DNA of 64,000 nt. Origin: Liopterus haemorrhoidalis (Eukaryota; Arthropoda; Insecta; Coleoptera; Dytiscidae). Position 1 is the stretch's first letter. Each line of letters begins with the position of its first letter. The position numbers and the translations under genes were made by a program. The notes beneath the pieces were generated by a model, which did not search any database, had not been told where the DNA came from, and saw only the letters and a list, made by a program, of their open reading frames with translations. Below, in pieces: positions 1 to 11,600 of the stretch. The DNA lies in assembly GCA_963971575.1 (NCBI GenBank), contig OZ020611.1, forward strand, positions 23,171,279 to 23,235,278. The letters are read 5' to 3'.

Positions 1-133
1 TGAACTTATTTGCTTGTATAACTTTTATAGGTTATGTAAAGTTAGAGTGATTTTAAGTAAAATAAAATTTAATTCTATAAAAACAATTTATACATGTTTA
101 CCGAATTAAATTTTATATTAAAATATATAAAAT

Positions 134-340
134 ATGGTCCAGGCCAGTAAAGATCCAGGCCCCAGTACTTCGAAACATAGTCGAAAATATTGTTTAGTAC
201 CAATGTGCACAAATAGTTCAATTAGAAATCCAAAAAAACGATTTATATTATTACCTGATGGCGAAAAACAACAGAAGAGGCGAAATAAAACCGATATTTA
301 AAAAAAAAGTAAACTTTATGTTTGTGAAGACCATTTTAAT
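134..340 (+). pseudogene. THAP-type zinc finger exon, degenerate
   Basis: Reading from the ATG at 134 gives a THAP-like start: a C-x4-C pair (CLVPMC) near residue 20, a later Arg/Lys-rich stretch, and a closing VCEDHF (C-x2-H). This spacing is the C2CH pattern of THAP DNA-binding domains, found in host regulators and in P-element-type transposases. An in-frame TAA at about 299-301 interrupts the domain, and the conserved Trp expected between the two halves is not seen. The sequence meets a good donor (GTGAGT) at 341, so this looks like one exon of a split gene. No matching downstream exon was recognised. It may be a P-element relic or a decayed THAP gene; the premature stop favours a relic. 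Confidence 0.5.
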
Positions 341-933
341 GTGAGTACATATATTTTATAAATTATTTTAATAATAAATGCGTGAAAAATTGTTTAAAAA
401 CAAATACAAAACTCTCGAACAATACAATATACACACGTAAAGATTATGTTTAGTCTGTATCTGTGACGTCAAACCCCAGCAGTCTCAGTCGTATTTACTC
501 GGCAAAATTCGCGCCGTGGTCGGCTTATTTAAAATGTACAAAATTTTAATTAAAAAATTTGGCTATAATATTAATTAAAATGTGATTTTTGTTTTGTTAG
601 GTGACATAACTAACATTAACATATTAAAAAAATGTAGTTTTAAGGAAATATAAATTTTATGCTTATGCCCTATTGAAGAATATGCAGACGTGAATTTTGT
701 GTATGGGGAATGTGTCGGCAATTGTTTCCATGGTTTCTAATTATCTCAGTTACATATGTGATTGTTGTAACAGACAAAATATTAGTGGTTCCTAAACGGT
801 AGTACTGCATCGATTATCAAGCGATATACGCATCTTATCCAAAAATGGTTGATGACTTTTTAGCTCCAAATGGGCCAACAATGCTGCTTTTAAAATTGTG
901 CCGGGCATTTACCTAACACCCTGTATATACAAA
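341..933. other. AT-rich sequence, no gene seen
   Basis: No coding signal, RNA gene or clear element boundary was recognised here. The stretch ends in a short motif (acctaacaccctgtatata) next to the hAT-like element that follows. Confidence 0.4.
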
Positions 934-2232
934 GCGCGGGCCCCCCTTAAGATTGGGGCTTTACGTGAGGGAACCGGTGGAATGTGCTCATGGTCTTCTT
1001 CGAATGTGCTTATGGTCAGAGCCGCGCCAAGGTGTGTTGGCGCCGGGGTGCAAGGTAAAGGTTGCCGCCCCTAATAAGTTAAATGCAATTTTTTTAAATA
1101 TAACAAGTATACATATATTTTCGAAAAAACTATGTTACGCAGGATAACAAAAAAACATACACAGATTGCTATATAGTGATTCTTAACCTTTCTTCGAAAA
1201 ATTAACTATATATAGAATTCATCACTACAAACAACTTTTTCCTATATCATTTTTCAAAAAAATTAAAATTAAAAAAGCTTGTCAAAAAAAAAAACAAGGC
1301 GAGTACCACTAATTTCAAATAAAAAAACAAAAACGAAACTTTATATGTACATATATATTTTAGTTAAAAATTCACCTTTCTTGCCTTTAGTGTCACAAAT
1401 TCATTAATTAATTCCGTTAAATCTAAATCCACTGCTATTTTATTTTCTATACTAATTAAAGCCAAATTTGTTAACCTATCCTGTGACATGGAAGATCTTA
1501 AGTAATTTTTTATTAATTTAAGCTTGGAAAAACTTCTTTCGCCAGATGCCACTGTTACAGAAATGGTCAAAAATATTCTTAATGCAATTGTTACATTTGG
1601 GAAAATTGCAGTAAGATCATAAGTTACTATATACTCTAAAACTGCCAAAGCATTCATGTCGGGCTTAATGAAAGTTAATAGGATTTCGATTTCATCGCAT
1701 AAATCTATTGCATTTATATCAGATTCATTTTTTGCATTATCAGATAATTTTATTTGTAGATCTATACAATGTTTTATTTTCATGTCACGATTGAATTCCA
1801 GCAACGAATACATGTTGTTTAAAAACTGAAAAGTGTCATTATGAGCTGTCATTAGTTCAAATCTTTCTTTTATTTTCGATATTGCTGTATCTAATATAGT
1901 GAAATAAAAATTAATTCTATAATTTTGTAATGGCAGATTAGGACTTTCATCTACATTTTCATACGAAAATATTCTCTTTTTTTTCGAGATCTGACAATGT
2001 CAATCACTGGAAACTCCGTTTCACAATCAATTTCTTGTGCAATTTTTTTTCAAATGGCAGTAAAATTTGTTTTTAATTTTGCGTTGTATCAGTTTTGGCG
2101 TCCCCCTTCATTTGGCGCCCATGACACGTGCCATGTCTGCCATACCCTAGTTACACCTCTGGTGCCGCCCCCAAAACGTGCCGCCCGGGTACCATTTACC
2201 CCTTGAACCCCCGCTTAGCGCGGCCCTGCTTA
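934..2232 (-). mobile_element. Decayed hAT element
   Basis: GC-rich ends bracket the transposase remnant at 1364-2000: GCGCGGGCCCC near 935 and GCGCGGCCCTGC near 2217. They resemble an imperfect terminal inverted repeat in an otherwise AT-rich region. I could not find a clean 8-bp target duplication, so the limits are approximate. Confidence 0.45.
1364..2000 (-). pseudogene. hAT transposase C-terminal (dimerisation) fragment
   Basis: The open part (1364-1852, 162 residues) contains VTVASGERSFSKLKLIKNYL followed by RSSM-x3-RLTNLALISIE. This is the signature of the hAT dimerisation region in ZMYM1-like and TTF-type transposases. The same frame continues upstream without a stop to about 2000 (KKKRIFSYENV...), so the ATG at 1852 is internal and not a true start. 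The DNA-binding and catalytic N-terminal parts are missing. It lies on the strand opposite to gene 1 and is best read as a dead transposon fragment. Confidence 0.75.
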
Positions 2233-2640
2233 TTGTCTTCTTTTTCGTAGGTATCCTATCAAAAGCAACACGACACTATTAAAAGCGAACTGTCGATAAG
2301 TTACAGAATACCAACAAGAGTTGAACATCCGATTTAGCGACAGCGCAATGTAAAAATAAATATCAAAATGCTTACAGGCTATGACTAGTTCACTTTCATT
2401 TGTGCTTTTAAAATTTAAACAATTATTCATCAAATTAGCATTTCTTCAAAAATGTTTGAAATAACGGATTTCCCTTAATATTTTTGCATTATTTGTAAAT
2501 ATTTTCGACAATCAAGGTTAGGTAAATCCCAGCGTCGAATCTCATATTAATTATATTTCTCACAATTTTACCTTACTTCTATAGGAGTCAAGGCTATATG
2601 CCTGAAGGCTATATTTTAGAAAAAAAGATCTCGTTCACAG
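2233..2640. other. Upstream flank of gene 1
   Basis: AT-rich DNA between the hAT relic and the promoter of gene 1. No gene or repeat was recognised. Confidence 0.3.
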
Positions 2641-2647
2641 TAAAAAG

Positions 2648-2685
2648 TATTTATACAAGTTTCTTCGCCTTTCAAGATCAGTTTA
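2648..2685 (+). promoter_or_regulatory. Probable core promoter of gene 1 (TATA + initiator)
   Basis: TATTTATAC at 2648-2656 is followed by ATCAGTT at 2677-2683, which matches the arthropod initiator TCAGT. About 28-32 bp separate the TATA-like box from the initiator A at 2680, the normal spacing. This places transcription start about 79 bp upstream of the ATG at 2759. Confidence 0.55.
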
Positions 2686-2758
2686 CACAATACCTTGAAG
2701 CAAACCAGTACAAACTGGTAGTAAATAATACGAAATATTTGTAACAAATCTTTTTAAA

Positions 2759-5700
2759 ATGCATCTTAGATTGGTTATTTGTTTTACTTTGTTGAGTGCG
2801 TTGTATTTTCACGGCACTGAAGCGACTGGTATTGTTGAGACTGTGAAATCCGGAGCTAAAACAGTGGGTGATTCTATTTCTCATGCGGCTAAAAAGGCTT
2901 ATTGTGCTGTAAAAGGTGTTATTACTCCATCAAATCCATGTCAACCGAAAGATAAAGCAGTTGCGGCTGTTGTCGAAGAAGTGGAAGATTGGACAAAAGG
3001 AAATAAACCAGAGAGCACAACACCAGGTTAATAATTTAAATAATAATAATAGGTACGAACACGGGCGGACTGTAACTCTACTATTATGCGTGGTGATTCA
3101 ACCTATTCTTTGAATTTCTTTAGTTTTTGTTTTTAACGTATCAAAGAGGAATTAATCATTTAGTAATGAAATACTTACAAATCAAATATCACAGTGTTAA
3201 TAGCAAGAAATATATTTCTAAAACTAAAAAAAATTGTCATTTATCAAATTTTTTCTTATTAATTTAATGAAGACTTGAATACGAAGCAAATACAGAAGCA
3301 ATCGCTGGGATTTTTTAATTTAAATTTTATTGTGACGAAATTGTCGCAAATTATTTAAATTTTGATTAAAAAAATTAAATGGAACATCTTACTCAAATAA
3401 CGAATAAAAATGTTTACCAAAAAACTGTTGATTTTGATTTGATTATAAATCAAATATTCCTAGATATCCAGTATTATGTTGGCTTCTTACACTTATTAAT
3501 TACGCATGCTCCACATACCAATACTCAATTTTTTTAAGAACGAAGTAGTTGGCTCTGGCAGCCCGGCCGGTTTCACACTGTATTAAATTTAAGTTTATAA
3601 TTTAAAATTAAATACATTTTGCGGTAAATTCAAATTTGTCGTTTCAAAATTAATGTTTTTAAATAAGTTATAATTTAAATGCGTAAAATTGCTATTATTC
3701 TTAATCTCTAAGTAAATTGTAAAATATACATAAATGAACAGTTCAATAATTAAAATTAATTAAAAATAAGTTCAATAATTCTATTTTCTTATTTTCAAAT
3801 AATTTAAAATTAAACTAAAATATATTATTTATACAAACCTGTCACATGTACAAAATAATATAGCAATTGAAAATGTAATTAAAATTTATTATTTATACAA
3901 AACTTATAAAAAATATTTAAGAAAAATATATAAAATAATATTGGAAATCAGTCCGAATCATCAATGGATTCTTTTTTACTTCAAGTTTGTATTTAATCGA
4001 CACTAAAACACAACACAAATTATTAATATGGCGCTCGTTGACAGCAAAGAATATGACAGTTGACAGCAAAACAACTGTCGTGTTTGGTACCAGAGGCGTA
4101 CGTACATTAATTCATTTTCAGACGACTAAATCTTAAAATATTTCTCTTAATGTATATATACTAAATTAATATCAAATCTATTTATTCACTGACTTTTATA
4201 TTCTAACATTAATGAAACATATATCTCCGTTTTATTTATTAAAAATAATAGGTAGTAATATATTCACTGTAAACTTAGTTTGTACGTTTATGTTTACAAA
4301 TTTGGGTTAAAATAAATAGAGACAAATAGAATAAGTTGAGACAGAAATCTATTTTTCTACAGTGTAAACTTTTTCACGTCCTTACCCAATTATCCGTGGA
4401 TACGAATAAGAACACGGATTATTTTATACGAATAAATACGAATGAAAATGTTCTATTAACCATAGTTTTTAAAGTAAATACGAGGGTTACCTTTTATGTT
4501 TTTATAAACGACCACTAGATGGCAATATTGAAATGTGTCATTACTATATTCGTAAAATTTGACATTTGTTATTGTGAAATCAGTGGCAGCTTATAAATTA
4601 ACTGAGTAGTTTGTTGACAGTGAGCGTTAAAAAAACAAGTTTTTGCAAAAATGGATTATACTCGTTAAGGTTTTCGTTGGATGATTTTTTACGATTTTAG
4701 TAAAGGCCTACCTCAACAAGAATACATAATTTCACTTCATTCAACTTTTGGTAATTAAGCACCATCAGAAGAGACTGTTTGCAATTGGTTTGCAGAATTT
4801 CGTCGTGTTTGTGCGTCCATCAGTGATAATTCTCGTCAAGGTCGACCAAAATCGGTTATGATGCAAAAAACATCGATGCTGTGCGTAAAATGATTGAAGA
4901 AGATCGGCATGTGACTTACTGTGAAATAGAGGCATCCTTTGGCATATCGCAGACTGCAATACATTCGATTTTGCATGAACATTTAGCTGTGAAAAAGATC
5001 TGTTCCCGATGGATTCCGCATAATTTGACCAAAAGTGTAAGGGAATGCTAAAAAAATCAACCTGGGCACAGCAAAATCCGTATACAACATCATTACAGGT
5101 GTCGAAACTTGGATTTATTCATATGAACCGGAAACTAAGTAACAATCCACTGTTTGGGTCTCCCAAGATGAACCGAAACCCACAAAAATTGTTCGTTCAC
5201 AAAGCACTTCCAAGAAAATGTTCGCTTGTTTTTTTGGTTGTACTGGACATGTCGCAACCATTCCTTTAGAGGATCGAAGAACAGTTAATGCTGAATGGTA
5301 TACAACATTTGTTTGCCAGAAGTCATCGACAAAATTAGGAAAAACATCCAAAAACGTCGCATCATTCTTCATCATGACAATTCAAACTCCCACACAGCAC
5401 GTCAAACAATTGATTATTTAAAGGAGAAAAACATCGAATTAATGTCTCATTGCCCGTATTCACCTGATTTAGCCTCTAACGACTTTTTTTTGTTCCCCAA
5501 CGTCAAACAAAAAATGAGTGGACAACGATTTTCATCACCTCAAGAAGCTGTTGAAGCCTTCGAAAACCATGTTTTTGAGATACCAACTTCAGAGTGGAAA
5601 TTTTTTTTCGAGTATTGGTTTGAACGCATGCAAAAGTGTATATTTATACACTTAAAGGCGGATATTTTGCAAAGCAAAAAAACAGTTTGTTCCGAATTTT

Positions 5701-8583
5701 TTTTTCTTTCTTAGTTTTGGTTACATAATTGATACATAATTAGTATATTGATACATTATTAGTTTTTAGACTTATATTAGATGACGAATATTGGTTGCCT
5801 GTAAGAAGTTGAGTACGTTATTAGTCATTGTTGAGTCTAGTCTTAAGTTGTCTTTAAGGTCTTTGTGTAAATTGTAGTTTGTACGTAAGTTAGTGTAGAG
5901 TTGGCAGTTAATTTGCATGTGGTTAACGGTGAGTTGTTCGTTACATGCCTCACATAGTTTGTTGTCTAGTCTTGCCATGAGGTGTTCGTGTGTGTGTCTG
6001 GTGTGTCCGATTCTAAGTCTTGTCATTATTACTTATTCTCGTCTGTTGGTGCCTGAGTTCCAGTTTTGTATGTCGTCCTTAATTGTTCGTAGTTTGTTGT
6101 TGGTTGTTTCGCGCCACTTAGTCAGTATGCTCGGGTGGAGTTTCGTCTTTATGATCTGTCTTACGTAGGTTTTGTTGGGGGTTTTATTCAAATTAAATGG
6201 AAAAAGTATCAGGGGAAAATGAATAACCATTTGTACCGCGATTTCAATGATGCGCGTTTTACAGATGGCAACCTCGCCAAGGAAGAAGAGGATAGTGTTA
6301 TTGGGACAACCCATTAGAGAGTATGAAACAGAACTACTCCATTCGCCCTGTACTACATTGTAATGTTCAAACGGACTATAGTAAAAATTAAAATATTTTA
6401 AAATTAATAATATTTCAAAAATATATTTGTTTTATTTTGGCTGTCCAAATGGGCCTTACAGGAGCACTGATGATTAATAATTAAATCTAGAAATCTTAAG
6501 GATTGGTTTACTTTTTTCTTTAAGGGGGGGGGGGGGGTAGGGTCTGATAACCACATTTTAAGCATATTTTTGTGAATTTTTTTCAAATCTATGGTTAAAT
6601 TTATTCATTTTCAAACTAAGTACATATATAAAGTATGTTTTGAAGAAGATACAAAAAAATTTTGAAGGCAAAATATGTCGAAATGAGCCAGCTGTGGCAT
6701 ATCATCTCAGACTCCGGGAAAAAAATTAGATTTTGCGGTGACCAGCATAACTCGTCACTGGATCATCTGAAATCAAAATCCAAAAAGATTTTGTTAGTTT
6801 ATGAGTTTGCCGAGGTAAAGACGTTGAGTTTTTATTTTTAAAATGATTTTTCAGTTTTTAGCGTTGCTTAGAAGACAAAAAAAATTAATTCCCCTAAAAA
6901 TGGGTATATTTGTGATTGTTAAATAAAAAAAAAAACATGAAAAAAAAATATCTCAACGTCGTTACCTTGGCAAACTCATAAACTAACAAAATCTTTTTGG
7001 ATTTTTGATTTCAGATGATCCAGTGACGAGTTATGCTGGTCACCGCAAAATCTAATTTTTTTCCCGAAGTCTGAGAAGATTTGCCACAGCTGCCTCATTT
7101 CGCCTTATTTTGCCTTCAAAATTTTTTTGTATCTTCTTCAAAACATAATTTATATATGTACTTAGTTTGAAAATGAATAAATTTAACCATAGATTTGAAA
7201 AAAATTCACAAAAATATGCTTAAAATGTGGTTATCAGACCCTACCCTTAAGAGAATTGGATATTTCAATGGATGTTAATAATTTCGTTGCAAGAATGGTA
7301 CGTTAAAAAATTAGTGTTTTATAAGTTAGTGTTGTGAGTGTTGATTTAATCGGTGTGATAATGCGATATATATAATGCTAAGGATTTAGCTGAAGTGATT
7401 ATTGTAACATTTAAGCAGTGTGTAGGTAACGTAAATTAGTTGAAGGAATTAGAACCATGCCGGGGATTAATGATTTTGTAATCACGGCATCTCTCATTAT
7501 CTCTCTCCAAGATTCTCATCACATTATCCACACAACCGTTCACACAATATTAAACGCAGAGCGGTTACACTGCACCGCTAATATTATCCGCTATTGTCTT
7601 ACCTACCTAACTACAACTTTATGATAAAAAAGTAATGCGTCTTTGATGAGATATTACATAACTTCAGATTGGGTGGTAACGAATTTAACCTTTTGCGATT
7701 CGAAGTTTCTGTGCGGTAGTTGACCAGAGATAAAAAAATTGATGTGAAGTGTAAATATTCACACATTTCAGGGTTTCGCAGGTATATAATAAGTGAAGAC
7801 GGTATGCTGAGGGTGTAGGACAAATTTTACTTTGTAGTAATCACGGCAAAATGAACGATATTTTTAAAATAATTTATCGTCTGTTAATCATATAATAAGA
7901 TAATTATTAAATTTACGCTCTTAAAAATTAAATACAACATTTGTCAAAATATAACTAGAATTTTGACAAAATAATTTCAACATAATAAAAATGCAAAAAA
8001 AAAACAGAAAAATTGAAATTCATTCAGTACTCGAACTCGAAACCCTTCGTTTACCAGCGAGTTTTAGCTTACGAAACCAGTGCTCTAACCAATAACGCCA
8101 TCGTACGCCTTGCATGTGAGTGTCTTACATTGGTATAACTTTTGTACTTTGTGAACCAAAAACCACAAAAAATGCGTTATTTTCCGAAAACATAATCGGA
8201 TCAAAAATTCCTGTTTTACTATTTCGGTTCACACCAATACACATTACTTAGAATTTTTTTAGATTTTTAGTTTAAACCATCTGGGCTACAGGGTGTGGGA
8301 CAAAATTTTTTTTGCACAATTTTGGCAAAAATCGCATCAAAATAATTTATTTTTCAAAAATAAAAATTTGATCGTTAATCCACGTACTAAGGGCTTTCAT
8401 TTGATACCCTACTCAGAATTTATTTATTTTGATTTTTTTGATGAGCATATATTTGGTTATATTTTTAGAGGGATATGTTTTTTAGATGTTTTAGTATTTT
8501 TCCTATGTGCGGGTCAAAGAGTTGTATAAGCATGCCAAATTTCAACTCTCTAGGTTTAGCCGTTTGGCTACAATTTTTACCGA

Positions 8584-8633
<50 letters not shown>

Positions 8634-11600
8634 GACAAAATGACGGTATAAGGGTTTTTTGGTCATACCTACAAAACCCTAAAAATGTAGTGTCGGATTT
8701 GTTTATAAATACAATGTCATCACAAGTAACTGCCAATTCCATTTACATAAAATATATAAATATCTATACACCGTGAGTTTAGTTTATCATAGAACATAGA
8801 GCTTTCATTTCTATAACAACCGAAGATTGACAGCAATGTAAAATGCGTTTATTTTAAAATAGTATATACTGCATAACCGACCGGCATAGCGTAGTGGTAA
8901 CACATGTGCTCTGCGTTGCTAGGGTCTCGGGTTCGAATCCCGTTCAGGCATGGAATTTTTCACAAATAAAAATTGTTCTGGCTAATTGCAGAGCAGCCAG
9001 TAGTACACTATTTTCACTTTAAATTGGCAAACTTTTTTTCACTTTTTTCATAAATTTTCGCTTTATTCACTATTTTTCTGTTTTTAAATTGTAATTTTAT
9101 ATTACCCGCGCATCAAAATTTATTTTGAAAATTTCGGCTTTTGTCGGTAATTTTCGCGGGAACTTCGTGCTATAGTGCGTTCGAAGGTGAGTTTGCAGTA
9201 TAGCTCTTATGGAAAATGGGAGCGGTGTTGCCAAATGTTGTAAAAGTGTCAAATGTGGCAATTATAATAATATGAAAATCTCGTATGATTTACAAAAATC
9301 AACTCTTATAAAAAAGAAAATAACACTCAAAAAAACAAATGGCCATTTGTAGAATACTGCGTCTTCACAGATCAGCGCGTTTTAGAGCTGGCAACGTCGA
9401 CAAGCAAGAAAAGGATAGTGGCATTGTGTAAACCTATTAGAGAGTATGAAAAAGAACTACTCCATATGCCCTGTACTGCAAACTCACCTTTGAACGCACT
9501 ATAGTTTCTTAGAGTATCGTGAAGTATAAGCTACGACAAATGTTTTGTATCCGTTTCTCTATCATACGCACATACTCTTGGAATAAAAGTTATGCGCATA
9601 TTGATACAAACATTTTAGTTTTCTTGACTATATTTTCATAGATATGGGGTATTCCCCGACACAAATATTTTAAGAATTATTTTAATAAATTAAAAGTTAT
9701 TGTACCATAAAAACTATCTTTTATCATAATCAGTATTGAAATTAATGTAAAACGCATATTCCTGTCTTCCATGATATTTATGTTTTCGAAAGTATGAATA
9801 AATTGTTATATGTACCGTCATTCATGAGTCCGTTTGTCTATGAAAAATATTGCGACTTGAAAAAAACGTCGTGCAAGAAAAAAACAAATACCTATGTACG
9901 TACTTTAAAAAAAAAGGATATTTTGAATGATATAAAATCAAAGCTCTTGATTAATAATCATAATTATCTTTAGCAATAAAGAATAAATGAAGTTTTATTC
10001 TTATTTTTTTAAATAATTTTTCATACACAAGAATATCAAACAGTGACGGAATTTCGATTTATACGAGGAGGAGCTTTTTGAAAATTTTTATTATAAAAAA
10101 ATTATTTCGTGGGCCGTATACGCCCAGCGATACGCCAATTTGACAAGAAACCCCCCTTCTCGTCTTATAGATCAGCATCATAATTGTTTTCCCTAGCCAT
10201 GATGAGCTCTGTATATGCTACTAATTTCAATAAAATGTGTCTGTTATGGTATTTTTTCTTGAAAACTACACAATATATTAGATTTCAAGAGAAAACATAA
10301 ATTTATATTTTATAAACACATATAATTGCATCATTATATTCACTTTTTTAAATATTCAAATTCACCATTTCACTAGTTTTCAACAAAAATTGCTGGCAAA
10401 AAAACATACTGCATAGCTTACTCGATTATAGAGATTAATAAACGAAAAACATTTTTTCGCAAGCAAAAAAAAAGGAATGAAAAATTAAAAATATATTTGT
10501 CAAACAAGCATAAAAATTTAAATTTGGAAAAAAATAAAATAAAAATAATCTACAACAAATTTTCCAATATTCCGTTCATTGCCAAACAATGTCCAATCGT
10601 TAGTAAAATAATTTTTGCATAACGTTAATTAATTGCATCGGTCTTATTCTGTGGGATTCATTTTCTATTCTAGCTTTTAGTTCTTTTATGGTAAAATTTT
10701 GGCCATTAAACATTTAGCTTTTCATATATCCTTAATAAAAAAAAGTCCGGCAACCTAGCGGGTCATTTTATTTCGCCGCCACGTCCAATCCAACATCGAG
10801 GAAATGTGTGATTTAAAAATGTTTTAATTATTATGACATTATGCGCTGGGGCACCGCCGTGTTGAAAAACATACATCACCTGGAATATTTAGTGCATTTA
10901 ATGCAGGTATTGTTCTATTTTTTAACAAATCCAAGTATTTTTTGGCAGTTAGGTTTCCGTCTATAAAAAAAATTATGTGAAGTGTGAATTTTCACACATT
11001 TCAGGGTTTTGCAGGTATTTAGTAACTGAATGATGATTATTTGGGATGCCAAAACAAATTTTATGTCAAAATATTTTTTTATGAATTTTAATTCGAATGC
11101 CTAATACCATTATTTAAGTTTCTAAATATGTGCACTATTTTATTTAAATAGCAAGATTCAGTAAGATTTTTAAAATTGCGCCTATGGCTTTCCTGATTTC
11201 TCAAACAGAATTAAATTATAATTTCAACACTTCCCGCTGGTTATTAAATTTACGCTTTTAAAAAATAAGTGCAACATTTACCAATATATAACTAGAATTT
11301 TGACAAAATAATTTAAACAAAATAAAAATGCAAAAAAAACAGAAAAAAATAAAATTAACAGGATTCGAACTCTGCAACGTTCGAACTGCAAATTACAAAG
11401 TGCATGAAAAAACCAACTGAGCTACTAGAGTTACTGATCTGGTGTGTTACATAACGAATTAAATATTTAACATATTTTAGTTAAAAACACAAAAAATGCG
11501 TTATTTTCCGAAAACATAATCTGATCAAAAATTCCTGTTGTACTATTCCGGTTCACACCAATGTACATTACTTACAATTTTTTCAGATTTTTAGTTTAAA

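Noticed and set aside
953..1147. Short open frame in a GC-rich patch
   Set aside because: It lies in the end of an hAT element and shows no protein feature.
8878..8950. Possible functional tRNA gene
   Set aside because: A- and B-boxes are good, but stems do not pair cleanly and a second truncated copy exists, so a SINE head fits better.
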